A DNA stretch of 34,119 nt from Candidatus Hungatella pullicola (GCA_019114305.1 DXFU01000005.1:1-34119); one strand, 5' to 3'. Numbered from the stretch's first letter, positions 15,956 to 24,762 are shown. A program made the numbers and translations. Notes: generated by a model from the letters alone, not told the origin.

Positions 15956-15999
15956 AAAGCACAGAACTTTCCGAGATCAGGAAAGTTTCTGTGCTTTTC
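15956..15999. terminator. Intrinsic terminator closing the catabolic operon (bidirectional with coaX)
   Basis: The arms AAAGCACAGAACTTTCC and GGAAAGTTTCTGTGCTTT pair with a single bulged base around a short loop and end in CTTTTCCCC. Lying between convergent genes, it can serve both strands. Confidence 0.8.
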
Positions 16000-16035
16000 C
16001 CCTTTTGATGGAGCGTTTTTGGAATGGAGGAATTT

Positions 16036-16812
16036 CTATTTCTCTGCAGGCCTGTTTTTCTCATAGAGAATAAGAAGTCCTTTTAAAAGGAGAGCATCGT
16101 CATACTGAATTTTATGGCGGCAGAGGGGCAGAACAGTTGGAGCAAGGCCTCCTGTTGCCACAAGACTTGCAGAACAGCCAAGTTCTTCCTCCATTCGGTC
16201 AATTACCCCGTCTATCATGGCAGCGTTGCCGTAGAGGATGCCGCTTTTCATACAATCTATGGTATTTTTTCCGATGATTTTGGCTGGATTATCCAGTCCA
16301 ATGTAAGGAAGCTGAGCTGCACGGCTGCTTAGGGAGTCTAAGGATACGCGGATTCCGGGGAAAATAATTCCTCCTGTGTAGTTTCCAGCTTTGTCAATAA
16401 CAGACAGAGTGGTTGCCGTGCCCATATCAATAACAATAATAGGAGCGGGATAATCTCTTAATGCGGCTACAGCGTCTACAATCAAATCGCTGCCCACAGT
16501 TTTGGGATTATCCATAATAATGTTAAGTCCTGTTTTCATCCCCGATCCCACAAGAAGGGGGCGTTTGCCTGTTATTTTCTTTACAGCGGACAGAAGAACC
16601 TCTGTAAGAGGAGGCACAACAGAGGAAACAATGGCACCCTCAATGGAAGAGAGCGGCAGATTATGAATGGCCATAATATCTTTAATATTTACTGCATACT
16701 CCAGATCTGTCTTTCCGTGATTGGTAGTCACCCGCTCTACAAAATAGGTGCGTTTTTTGTCGATGCCTCCAATTACAATATTGCTGTTTCCCATATCTAT
16801 AGCTAAAATCAT
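16036..16812 (-). CDS. coaX: Type III pantothenate kinase
   Basis: The 258-residue product begins MILAIDMGNSNIVIGGID, the phosphate-binding motif of CoaX. It also has GSDLIVDAVAALRDYPAP and IVIDMGTATTLSVID, all typical of the acetate/sugar kinase-fold type III enzyme. It performs the first step of coenzyme A synthesis, ATP-dependent phosphorylation of pantothenate. The start at 16812 is chosen because AAGGAG lies just upstream; the frame is open further but without a ribosome site. It is divergent from coaBC across about 100 bp, pairing two steps of one pathway. A TATAAT for coaX lies near 16850, but its -35 is poor. Confidence 0.95.
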   Translation of the reverse strand: MILAIDMGNSNIVIGGIDKKRTYFVERVTTNHGKTDLEYAVNIKDIMAIHNLPLSSIEGAIVSSVVPPLTEVLLSAVKKITGKRPLLVGSGMKTGLNIIMDNPKTVGSDLIVDAVAALRDYPAPIIVIDMGTATTLSVIDKAGNYTGGIIFPGIRVSLDSLSSRAAQLPYIGLDNPAKIIGKNTIDCMKSGILYGNAAMIDGVIDRMEEELGCSASLVATGGLAPTVLPLCRHKIQYDDALLLKGLLILYEKNRPAEK

Positions 16813-16912
16813 AAAGGGAACTCCTTTCCAACAATAGTAGATTATGTTATTATACTTTAGAGTACCATATTTTTCCCGGAATGACAATGAAGTCCGGAGA
16901 ATGGAGGGAGAT

Positions 16913-18118
16913 ATGATGAAAGGAAAGATTGTGCTTTTGGGAGTAACCGGAAGCATAGCAGCTTATAAAATCGCCAGTCTGGCCAGTATGCTGGTGAAAA
17001 GGGGATGTCAGGTTCATGTCCTTATGACCCAAAATGCTACTAATTTTATTAATCCCATAACATTTGAAACATTAACAGGAAATAAATGTTTGGTTGATAC
17101 CTTTGACCGGAATTTTCAGTTCCAGGTAGAGCATGTGTCGATTGCCAAGCAGGCAGATGTAGTTCTGATTGCGCCGGCTTCCGCCAATGTCATTGCCAAG
17201 CTTGCTTATGGACTGGCAGATGATATGCTGACAACTACAGTTTTGGCCTGCCGCTGCAAAAAACTGATTGCGCCGGCGATGAATACGGCAATGTATGAGA
17301 ATCCCATTGTTCAGAATAATCTTAAAATATGTCAGTCTTACGGCATGGAGGTGATAGCACCAGCAGTAGGATATCTGGCCTGCAAAGATATCGGGGTAGG
17401 AAAAATGCCGGAGCCGGAAGTGCTGTTTGATTATATTGAGAGAGAAATTGGAGGGAAAAAGGATCTGGCCGGCCGAAAAATTTTAGTAACAGCTGGACCT
17501 ACCAGGGAAGCCATTGATCCGGTCCGTTATATTACCAATCATTCCACCGGAAAAATGGGCTATGCCGTCGCGAAAGCGGCCTCCTTAAGAGGGGCTGAGG
17601 TTACATTGGTTACGGGAATAACCAATATTCCAAAACCAAGATTTGCAAAGGTGATAGAGGTGGAAAGTGCCAGAGATATGTTTGAAGCGGTAACAGGGGA
17701 AAGCCAGGATCAGGATGTGATTATAAAAGCGGCGGCGGTGGCAGACTACCGGCCTAAGGACGTAAGCTCGGAGAAAATGAAAAAGCAGGATGGAGATATG
17801 TCTATGGAATTGGAGAGGACAGATGACATTTTGGCATGGCTGGGGGCCCACAGGAATCCCGGACAGTTTCTCTGCGGCTTTTCCATGGAGACAGAGAATA
17901 TGCTGGAAAATTCCAGAAAGAAACTGGATAAAAAGGGAATCGACATGGTTGTAGCCAATAATCTGAAGGTGGAAGGCGCAGGGTTTGGAACAGACACCAA
18001 TGTAGTTACCTTTATTACCAGAGAAAAGGAGATCAGTCTGGAGAAAAAGACAAAGGAAGAAATCGCAGACCTTCTTCTGGATGAAATATTGGGAAATCTT
18101 GACTTTAACAGGGAATAA
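16913..18118 (+). CDS. coaBC: Bifunctional phosphopantothenoylcysteine decarboxylase / phosphopantothenate-cysteine ligase
   Basis: The protein (about 401 residues) fuses CoaC and CoaB. The flavin-binding CoaC part opens GKIVLLGVTGSIAAYK. It has the catalytic His in VEHVSIAKQADVVLIAPAS, the APAMN motif, and the active-site Cys in GYLACKDIGVGK. CoaB follows from about residue 190, with GPTREAIDPVRYITNHSTGK and NNLKVEGAGFGTDTN. Together they turn 4'-phosphopantothenate and cysteine into 4'-phosphopantetheine. GGAGGG precedes the ATG at 16913; the next codon, ATG at 16916, is equally possible. Confidence 0.95.
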   Translation: MMKGKIVLLGVTGSIAAYKIASLASMLVKRGCQVHVLMTQNATNFINPITFETLTGNKCLVDTFDRNFQFQVEHVSIAKQADVVLIAPASANVIAKLAYGLADDMLTTTVLACRCKKLIAPAMNTAMYENPIVQNNLKICQSYGMEVIAPAVGYLACKDIGVGKMPEPEVLFDYIEREIGGKKDLAGRKILVTAGPTREAIDPVRYITNHSTGKMGYAVAKAASLRGAEVTLVTGITNIPKPRFAKVIEVESARDMFEAVTGESQDQDVIIKAAAVADYRPKDVSSEKMKKQDGDMSMELERTDDILAWLGAHRNPGQFLCGFSMETENMLENSRKKLDKKGIDMVVANNLKVEGAGFGTDTNVVTFITREKEISLEKKTKEEIADLLLDEILGNLDFNRE

Positions 18119-18163
18119 TAATACAATAAGTAGGATTTCTATTTGGAATTTGGAGGAACAATT

Positions 18164-19756
18164 TTGTCGAATATAGCGGAAGAAATAAAGAAAAGAAGAA
18201 CATTTGCCATTATCTCCCACCCGGATGCCGGTAAGACAACTCTGACGGAGAAATTCCTTCTGTACGGAGGTGCCATTAATCTGGCTGGCTCTGTTAAGGG
18301 AAGAAAGACGGCCAGACATGCAGTTTCCGACTGGATGGAGATTGAGAAGGAGAGAGGAATTTCCGTTACTTCATCGGTACTGCAGTTTAATTACGACGGT
18401 TACTGCATTAATATTCTTGATACCCCTGGCCACCAGGATTTCTCTGAAGACACTTACCGGACACTGATGGCCGCAGATTCTGCCGTGATGGTAATTGACG
18501 GTTCCAAGGGTGTGGAGGCTCAGACTATTAAGCTTTTTAAGGTCTGTGTAATGCGGCATATTCCCATTTTCACTTTTATTAACAAGATGGACCGGGAGGC
18601 AAGAGATCCCTTTGAGCTGATGGATGAAATTGAGAGCGTACTGGGAATCCGCACCTGTCCCATAAACTGGCCCATTGGCTGTGGAAGAGAATTTAAAGGG
18701 GTTTATGACCGGTATAAAAAGACCATTACAACCTTTCAGGCTGCCATGAATGGACAGAAGGAAGTTGCGTCCACAGAGGTGCTTTTGGGAGATCCCCAAG
18801 TGGATTGGCTGATCGGAACAGACTACCACAGACAGTTGAATGATGAAATTGAGCTGTTAGATGGAGCCAGCGATGAGCTTGATATGGAGCGTGTAAGCAG
18901 AGGGGATTTGTCACCTGTATTTTTCGGCTCTGCTCTTACAAATTTTGGAGTGGAAACCTTTCTGCAGCATTTTCTGCAGATGACTACTTCGCCCCTTCCA
19001 AGAAGAGCTACAACAAGAATCATTGATCCCTTTGAGGAAGATTTCTCTGCTTTTGTTTTTAAGATTCAGGCAAATATGAACAAGGCCCATAGAGACAGAA
19101 TCGCGTTTATGCGTATTGTATCCGGTAAATTTGAAGCGGGGATGGAGGTAAACCATGTTCAGGGCGGTAAAAAGCTACGTTTGTCTCAGCCTCAGCAGAT
19201 GATGGCTCAGGATAGGAAAATTGTAGAAGAAGCTTATGCGGGAGATATTATAGGAGTGTTTGATCCGGGTATTTTTTCCATCGGAGACACTATTTGTAAA
19301 TCTTCTGAGAAGTTTGAGTTTGAAGGTATCCCTACGTTCGCGCCGGAGCATTTTGCCAGAGTGCGCCAGATAGACACCATGAAGCGGAAACAGTTTATAA
19401 AAGGAATCAGCCAGATTGCTCAGGAGGGTGCTATTCAGATATTTCAGGAATACAATACTGGGATGGAAGAAATTATTGTTGGAGTAGTAGGAGAACTGCA
19501 GTTTGAGGTTCTTACTTACCGTCTAGAGAATGAGTATAACGTAGAGGTAAAGCTGGAAAAGCTGCCGTATGAGTATATCCGTTGGGTGGAGAATAAGGAG
19601 GAGGTTAACGTAGAGAAAATCCAGGGTACCTCTGATATGAAGCGGATTAAAGATTTAAAGGATAATCCTCTTCTTCTCTTTGTCAACAGCTGGAGCGTTG
19701 GCATGGTATTAGAGCGGAATCCAGGACTTAAATTAAGCGAATTCGGCAAAAATTAA
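18164..19756 (+). CDS. prfC: Peptide chain release factor 3 (translational GTPase)
   Basis: The 530-residue protein has G1 (SHPDAGKTTLTEKFLLYGGA), the switch region ISVTSSVLQF, G3 (DTPGHQDFSEDTYRTL) and G4 (NKMDRE), as in RF3. It recycles RF1/RF2 from ribosomes after peptide release. The start is a TTG at 18164 with GGAGG seven bases upstream. The frame is open to 18143 but that would place the ribosome site inside the gene. Length fits the family (about 525-530). It follows coaBC by 45 bp in the same direction. Confidence 0.95.
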   Translation: MSNIAEEIKKRRTFAIISHPDAGKTTLTEKFLLYGGAINLAGSVKGRKTARHAVSDWMEIEKERGISVTSSVLQFNYDGYCINILDTPGHQDFSEDTYRTLMAADSAVMVIDGSKGVEAQTIKLFKVCVMRHIPIFTFINKMDREARDPFELMDEIESVLGIRTCPINWPIGCGREFKGVYDRYKKTITTFQAAMNGQKEVASTEVLLGDPQVDWLIGTDYHRQLNDEIELLDGASDELDMERVSRGDLSPVFFGSALTNFGVETFLQHFLQMTTSPLPRRATTRIIDPFEEDFSAFVFKIQANMNKAHRDRIAFMRIVSGKFEAGMEVNHVQGGKKLRLSQPQQMMAQDRKIVEEAYAGDIIGVFDPGIFSIGDTICKSSEKFEFEGIPTFAPEHFARVRQIDTMKRKQFIKGISQIAQEGAIQIFQEYNTGMEEIIVGVVGELQFEVLTYRLENEYNVEVKLEKLPYEYIRWVENKEEVNVEKIQGTSDMKRIKDLKDNPLLLFVNSWSVGMVLERNPGLKLSEFGKN

Positions 19757-19808
19757 GGTAAAAAATGTAAGTTTCAGCAACAGTGAAGGATTGAAGGAGG
19801 CATTTGCT

Positions 19809-20261
19809 ATGAGCAAGATCGATCAGGTAAGAGCAGCAATGGTGGAAGCTATGAAGGCTAAGGACAAGCAGAGAAAGGATGCCCTTTCCATGCTTTTGGC
19901 AGCTTTAAAGAATTTTGAGATTGATAAAAAGGATCACACCCCAATTACTGAGGATGAGGCCAATGCTGTGGTAAAGAAAGAGATTAAGCAGACTCAGGAA
20001 ACCTATGATCTGGCTCCGGCTGACCGTCAGGATATTAGAGATGAGGCTGCAGCCAGAATTGCAGTATTTAAAGAATTTGCGCCGGAAGATATGAGCGTGG
20101 AACAGATTCAGGAGGTAATTCGTTCTGTATTAAGTGAATTGGAAATTGAAACTCCTACGGGAGCTGATAAGGGAAGAATTATGAAAGTACTCATGCCCAG
20201 AGTAAAGGGAAAAGCTGATGGCAAAGTGGTAAACGAAACTCTTGCATCGATGATGAAGTAA
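19809..20261 (+). CDS. GatB/YqeY domain protein
   Basis: The 150-residue protein matches the YqeY family: an N-terminal MSKIDQVRAAMVEAMKAKDK helix, RKDALSMLLAALKNFEIDKK, and the C-terminal GADKGRIMKVLMPRVKGKADG segment. YqeY resembles the tail domain of the GatB amidotransferase subunit and is thought to bind tRNA; its cellular role is not settled. AAGGAGG lies eight bases before the ATG at 19809, which decides this start over an upstream TTG. It sits between prfC and the dipeptidase gene. Confidence 0.9.
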   Translation: MSKIDQVRAAMVEAMKAKDKQRKDALSMLLAALKNFEIDKKDHTPITEDEANAVVKKEIKQTQETYDLAPADRQDIRDEAAARIAVFKEFAPEDMSVEQIQEVIRSVLSELEIETPTGADKGRIMKVLMPRVKGKADGKVVNETLASMMK

Positions 20262-20287
20262 GTAATATACTGGAAAGGAATGCTGAC

Positions 20288-21691
20288 ATGTATAAGAAAG
20301 AGATCGAGGAATATATTGACTCCCACAGACAGGAAATGTTAGATGATATCTGTACTCTATGCAGAATTAACAGTGAGAAGATGCCCTATAAAGAAGGTAT
20401 GCCTTACGGAGAGGGCCCTTTTACGGCTCTGGCTGAAGCATTGTCTATGGCCGAGAGATACGGATTTTCTATTAAAAATTATGACAATTATGTAGGCTGC
20501 GCTGACATGAACAATCTGGAAAAGCAGCTGGATATTTTGGCGCATCTGGATGTGGTTCCGGCGGGAGAAGGATGGAAGGTTACTCAGCCTTTTGAACCAA
20601 TAGAGAAGGATGGAAAGCTGTATGGAAGAGGGACTGCCGATGACAAAGGGCCGGCAGTGGCAGCTCTTTATGCAATGAGGGCTGTAAAGGAATTGAACAT
20701 TCCTCTGAAGAAAAACGTGCGTCTGATTCTGGGAACCGATGAGGAGTGCGGAAGTTCTGACATTGCGCATTATTATGCTGATGAAGAGGAGGCGCCTATG
20801 ACCTTCTCACCAGATGCAAATTTCCCTGTGGTTAATACAGAAAAAGGCGGCTTAAACGGCCATTTTACCGCTGAGTGGGAGTCCTCTGAGGCTCTTCCAA
20901 AACTGGTGTCTCTGGAAGCTGGAATTAAGGTTAATGTGGTTCCCGGCAAGGCTAAGGCTGTTGTTCAGGGAGTAGATGTTCGGGTTTTGGAGGAAACAGG
21001 TAAGAAGACAGAGGAAGAAACAGGGATTTCCTTTGAATTTAGCGTGGAAGAGGAGATAGCTGTTATTACAGCTGTGGGAGCTGGTGCTCACGCTTCCATG
21101 CCGGAAGACGGCAATAATGCTCTTACCGGCCTTCTTGTATTTTTAACTAATCTTCCTCTTGCAGAATGTGACCAGGTAAAAATGCTCAGAAGCCTTCTTG
21201 AACTAATGCCTCACGGTGATGTGACAGGGAAAGCTATGGGAATTGCCATGAATGACGACATTTCCGGAGAGCTGACTTTGGCTTTCAGCTTGCTAAATGT
21301 AACAGATTCCCAGTTGGACGGAACTTTCGATAGCCGCTGTCCTTTGTGTGCTACAGAAGAAAACGTTCTGGAAGTAGTAAGAAAGCGAATGGCGGAAAAG
21401 GGAATTACCCTTCACAATCAGGAGATGAAGCCTCCTCATCATGTTCCAGGAGACTCCCTGTTTGTCCAGACTCTTTTAAAGGCATATGAGACTTATACAG
21501 GGCGGAAAGGCGAATGTATTGCCATGGGAGGAGGAACCTATGTACACAGCCTGAAGAACGGAGTCGCTTTTGGCGCAGCTATGCCCGAAACGGATAATCG
21601 GATGCACGGAGCCGATGAGTTTGCGGTTATTGATGAGCTTTTAACCAGCGCAAAGATTTTTGCTCAGGTAATTGTAGATTTATGCTCATAA
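20288..21691 (+). CDS. M20-family dipeptidase (PepV/Sapep-like)
   Basis: The 467-residue metallopeptidase shows all ligands of the PepV group: His-86 and Asp-88 in LAHLDVVPAGEGW, bridging Asp-119 in LYGRGTADDKGP, the catalytic pair Glu-152/Glu-153 in GTDEECGSSD, and Asp-176 in FSPDANFP. A C-terminal His lies in the MPETDNRMHGADEF region. It cleaves dipeptides in the cytoplasm with Zn or Mn. AAAGGAA precedes the ATG. It is followed by the methionine transport region but separated from it by a strong new promoter. Confidence 0.93.
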   Translation: MYKKEIEEYIDSHRQEMLDDICTLCRINSEKMPYKEGMPYGEGPFTALAEALSMAERYGFSIKNYDNYVGCADMNNLEKQLDILAHLDVVPAGEGWKVTQPFEPIEKDGKLYGRGTADDKGPAVAALYAMRAVKELNIPLKKNVRLILGTDEECGSSDIAHYYADEEEAPMTFSPDANFPVVNTEKGGLNGHFTAEWESSEALPKLVSLEAGIKVNVVPGKAKAVVQGVDVRVLEETGKKTEEETGISFEFSVEEEIAVITAVGAGAHASMPEDGNNALTGLLVFLTNLPLAECDQVKMLRSLLELMPHGDVTGKAMGIAMNDDISGELTLAFSLLNVTDSQLDGTFDSRCPLCATEENVLEVVRKRMAEKGITLHNQEMKPPHHVPGDSLFVQTLLKAYETYTGRKGECIAMGGGTYVHSLKNGVAFGAAMPETDNRMHGADEFAVIDELLTSAKIFAQVIVDLCS

Positions 21692-21721
21692 ATAAATTTG
21701 CAGAAAATTTAGAAAAAACTC

Positions 21722-21751
21722 TTGACAAACCACCGATTCCTGTCGTACAAT
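21722..21751 (+). promoter_or_regulatory. Promoter of the metNIQ leader
   Basis: TTGACA at 21722-21727 and TACAAT at 21746-21751 are spaced 18 bp apart. Transcription would begin near 21758, giving a leader of about 285 nt before metN. Confidence 0.75.
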
Positions 21752-21784
21752 ACGCCAAGAAAGAAGAAAAAAGGAGAAACAGTC

Positions 21785-21904
21785 ATGAACCACTATACAG
21801 CAATGCAGATGAATATGGGTATGATGAACGGCATGAACATGATGATGTGCCGTATGTTGTGTTGCCCTAAATTTCATATGCAGTATAATTGTATAGATGT
21901 GTGA
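21785..21904 (+). CDS. Methionine-rich leader peptide (putative attenuator)
   Basis: A 39-codon frame starts at the ATG at 21785, 10 bases behind a good AAGGAG. It encodes MNHYTAMQMNMGMMNGMNMM followed by MCRMLCCPKFHMQYNCIDV. Twelve of 39 residues are Met and four are Cys, including runs MM and MMM. It begins about 27 nt after the predicted start of transcription, is followed after 35 nt by an intrinsic terminator, and then by metNIQ. This arrangement is that of a transcription-attenuation leader: ribosomes stalling at Met codons when methionyl-tRNA is scarce would let transcription continue. A second possibility is that the peptide itself binds Cu(I) or another metal through its MxM and Cys residues. 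I know of no named family for it. Confidence 0.75.
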   Translation: MNHYTAMQMNMGMMNGMNMMMCRMLCCPKFHMQYNCIDV

Positions 21905-21938
21905 AAATGATGGAAAAGAGATAGATAAAATCAAATCG

Positions 21939-21969
21939 ACGCAGGTCTGTGCAGGACCTGCGTTTTTTT
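21939..21969 (+). terminator. Intrinsic terminator in the metNIQ leader (attenuator)
   Basis: ACGCAGGTC (21939-21947) pairs perfectly with GACCTGCGT (21955-21963) and is followed by a run of T. It lies between the leader peptide and metN, so it would stop metNIQ transcription unless bypassed. Confidence 0.85.
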
Positions 21970-22042
21970 GTTTCATAGGAAACAAGGATACAATCTTCTC
22001 TTATACGCCCCTGAAAAATAAAAAGAGAAAGGAATGGGAGAA

Positions 22043-23065
22043 ATGCTGTCAACAGAACCAATTATACAGCTGGAAGGAATGGGAAAAGAATTTCAGACAT
22101 CCAACGGTCCGATTAAGGCGCTGGATGATATTAATTTGACCATATATCAGGGAGAAATATTTGGCATCATTGGTCTCAGCGGCGCAGGAAAAAGTACTTT
22201 GGTCCGCTGCATTAATTATCTGGAGGTGCCTACCAGCGGGAAAGTGCTGTTTGAGAACAAAAGTCTTGCGGCAATGAGTCCAAAAGAACAGAGAAAGGCA
22301 AGACAGTCAATGGGAATGATTTTCCAGCAGTTTAATCTTCTGTCACAGAGAAATGTGCTTCAGAATGTATGCTTTCCTCTGGAGATTGCCAAGGTACCGT
22401 CCAAGGAGGCAAAAAAACGGGCCATGGACCTTTTAAAGCTGGTGGGACTGGAGGACAGGGCTAAGGCTTATCCGGCTCAGCTTTCAGGGGGACAGAAGCA
22501 GAGAGTGGCCATAGCCAGAGCTCTTGCTACCAATCCAAAGGTGTTGCTGTGCGATGAGGCAACCAGCGCTCTGGATCCTAATACAACCAAGTCAATTCTC
22601 AGCCTGCTTAAAGATATTAACAAGAATATGGGAGTTACTGTTGTAGTAATCACCCACGAGATGGCGGTAATTGAAGCGATTTGTGACAGGGTGGCTATTA
22701 TTGATAAAAGTCATATTGCGGAAGAAGGAAAAGTCTCAGATATCTTTTCAGAACCAAAATCTAAAATTGGCCGTCAGCTGATTTTAGGAGATGCCGCCAA
22801 ACAAGCGGTAAAGTTTAAGGATTCCAGAAAAATCCGTATATCGTTTGACGGACGTTCTTCTTCAGAGCCAGTTATTGCCGGAATGATTTTAGCAAGCAAG
22901 GTGTTAGTTAATATTATCCATGCGGAAATGAAGGACATTAACGGCACGGCTATGGGACAGATGGTGATTCAGCTTCCCCAGGAAGAGACAGAAGCCATGC
23001 GGGTATTAAACTATTTGAAAACAGCAAAAGTGCCTTGTGAGGAGGTGAATGATTATGACATTTGA
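22043..23065 (+). CDS. metN: Methionine ABC transporter ATP-binding protein
   Basis: The protein (340 residues from the ATG at 22043) has Walker A GLSGAGKST, signature QLSGGQKQRVAIARAL, Walker B VLLCDEATSALD and the switch His in VVITHEM. The last 90 or so residues (RKIRISFDG to the end) form the NIL domain, which in MetN senses methionine and inhibits transport. Position 22034 is an in-frame ATG almost touching AAAGGA; 22043 has better spacing. It overlaps metI and lies behind the leader peptide and terminator. The transporter imports L- or D-methionine. Confidence 0.93.
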   Translation: MLSTEPIIQLEGMGKEFQTSNGPIKALDDINLTIYQGEIFGIIGLSGAGKSTLVRCINYLEVPTSGKVLFENKSLAAMSPKEQRKARQSMGMIFQQFNLLSQRNVLQNVCFPLEIAKVPSKEAKKRAMDLLKLVGLEDRAKAYPAQLSGGQKQRVAIARALATNPKVLLCDEATSALDPNTTKSILSLLKDINKNMGVTVVVITHEMAVIEAICDRVAIIDKSHIAEEGKVSDIFSEPKSKIGRQLILGDAAKQAVKFKDSRKIRISFDGRSSSEPVIAGMILASKVLVNIIHAEMKDINGTAMGQMVIQLPQEETEAMRVLNYLKTAKVPCEEVNDYDI

Positions 23066-23720
23066 TAGTGCCACATTGGAAATGTTAAAAGCAGGATTAT
23101 TTGACACATTATTTATGGTTTTTCTTTCTTCCTTTTTCGCTTATTTAATAGGAATTCCATTAGGAATTATTTTAGTAGTAACAGATAAAGAAGGGATTTA
23201 TCCAATTCCCTGGCTTCAGAAGGTTCTGGGAATTGCAATTAATCTGCTTCGTTCCATTCCGTTTATTATTCTGCTGATTCTGGTGCTTCCCTTTACAGAA
23301 TTCCTGTTGGGAACAACTCTGGGAGCAAAAGCAGTCGTTCCGCCGCTTGTGATTGCGGCAGCGCCTTACGTGGCCAGAATGGTAGAATCCTCTTTCCGGG
23401 AGGTAGATGGGGGAGTGATTGAAGCAGCAAAATCTATGGGTGCCTCTACCATGCAGATCGTTTGGAAGGTTCTTCTTCCGGAGGCAAAGCCGTCTCTGCT
23501 GGTAGGCGCAGCGATTTCGATTACTACAATTTTGGGCTATTCAACTATGGCTGGATTTACCGGTGGCGGCGGGTTGGGAGATATTGCAATCCGATATGGG
23601 TATTATAGATATGAAACAGGAATGATGCTTGTAACAGTAGCCGTTCTGGTAATTATTGTCCAGATTATTCAGGAAGCAGGAATTAAATGGTCGAAGAAGA
23701 GCGATAAGAGAATTCGGTAA
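23055..23720 (+). CDS. metI: Methionine ABC transporter permease
   Basis: The 221-residue protein has about five membrane helices and the permease EAA loop ESSFREVDGGVIEAAKSMGA, which contacts MetN. The start at 23055 is chosen for its distance from GAGGAGGTGA; an ATG two codons earlier (23049) is possible. The gene overlaps the end of metN by 11 bases, indicating coupling. Membrane segments begin at TLFMVFLSSFFAYLIGIPLG. Confidence 0.93.
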   Translation: MTFDSATLEMLKAGLFDTLFMVFLSSFFAYLIGIPLGIILVVTDKEGIYPIPWLQKVLGIAINLLRSIPFIILLILVLPFTEFLLGTTLGAKAVVPPLVIAAAPYVARMVESSFREVDGGVIEAAKSMGASTMQIVWKVLLPEAKPSLLVGAAISITTILGYSTMAGFTGGGGLGDIAIRYGYYRYETGMMLVTVAVLVIIVQIIQEAGIKWSKKSDKRIR

Positions 23721-23786
23721 CAAAAAAGTAAAAGAAAAAAATCATGCCTCTTTAAACTGGCAGAAAATAGAAAAGGAGATTACAAC

Positions 23787-24650
23787 ATGAAAAAGAGCAG
23801 ATTATTTGGAACAATCGCAGCAGCAATCGCAGCAGCAGGTATACTGACAGCCTGTAGCCCTTCTTCTACACAGACAGAGGAAGCTACAACCCAGGCAGGG
23901 GGAGATGCGGAGGATACATCTCTTACTCCCCTGGTAGTGGGGGCAACCCCAGCTCCTCACGGAGAAATTCTTGAGGCAGCCAGAGAGCTTTTAAAGGAAA
24001 AGGGATATGATCTGGAGATTAAAGAATATACAGATTATATCATTCCCGATAAAGCTTTGGATTCCGGAGATCTGGATGCTAATTTCTATCAGCACTACCC
24101 GTATCTTGAAAGCTTTAACCAACAAAATGGAACAGAACTGGTTTCCGCTGGTACCATTCATTATGAACCCTTTGGAATTTACGCAGGAAAAACAGCCTCT
24201 TTAGAGGAGATTCCTGATGGAGGACAGATTGCAGTGCCAAATGATACAACTAATGAGGCAAGAGCGCTTCTCCTTTTGGAGGCTAATGGTTTTATCGAAC
24301 TGAAGGAAGGTGCAGGACTGGAAGCAACGGTAAATGATATTGTAAAAAATGACAAAAATCTGGAGATTATTGAATTGGAAGCGGCTCAGATTCCCCGTTC
24401 TTTAAGCAGTGTGGATGCAGCTGTTATTAACGGAAATTATGCTATTGAAGCGGGACTTAAAGTATCGGATGCCCTGGCTGTTGAGGATTCTCAGTCAATT
24501 GCTGCGGAAACCTATGGGAATGTAGTTGCAGTGAGAGCCGGTAACGAGGAAAATGATAAGACAAAGGCCTTGATGGAAGCTCTTACCAGTGAAGAGGTAA
24601 AAAGCTATATTGAAAGCACTTATGATGGAGCTGTAGTTCCTCTGTTTTAA
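23787..24650 (+). CDS. metQ: Methionine-binding lipoprotein
   Basis: The 287-residue NlpA/MetQ-type binding protein has a signal peptide ending in the lipobox LTAC, with Cys-23 as the lipidation site. A Thr/Gln/Glu-rich linker follows. The binding domain contains VVGATPAPHGEILEAARELL and DANFYQHYPYLESFNQ, both typical of MetQ. It is anchored to the outer face of the membrane and delivers methionine to MetNI. AAAAGGAG precedes the ATG. It lies 66 bp after metI and ends before a terminator. Confidence 0.94.
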   Translation: MKKSRLFGTIAAAIAAAGILTACSPSSTQTEEATTQAGGDAEDTSLTPLVVGATPAPHGEILEAARELLKEKGYDLEIKEYTDYIIPDKALDSGDLDANFYQHYPYLESFNQQNGTELVSAGTIHYEPFGIYAGKTASLEEIPDGGQIAVPNDTTNEARALLLLEANGFIELKEGAGLEATVNDIVKNDKNLEIIELEAAQIPRSLSSVDAAVINGNYAIEAGLKVSDALAVEDSQSIAAETYGNVVAVRAGNEENDKTKALMEALTSEEVKSYIESTYDGAVVPLF

Positions 24651-24697
24651 GGGAGCGGGCATGTTATACAAAAATTCATATACTGTTAGCAAATGGA

Positions 24698-24732
24698 TTA
24701 AGGAAACATCTTAGATGTTTCCTTAATTTTTT
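24698..24732 (+). terminator. Intrinsic terminator after metQ
   Basis: TTAAGGAAACATC and GATGTTTCCTTAA form a perfect 13-bp stem with a three-base loop, followed by a T-rich tail. Confidence 0.9.
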
Positions 24733-24762
24733 CTAAATTATCTGACGTTTTTTGAGAATTTA

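Noticed and set aside
21758-22040. SAM riboswitch or T-box leader upstream of metN
   Set aside because: Most of the leader is occupied by a translated Met-rich frame. I see no T-box sequence and no recognisable SAM-riboswitch core; only one strong hairpin, the terminator, is present.
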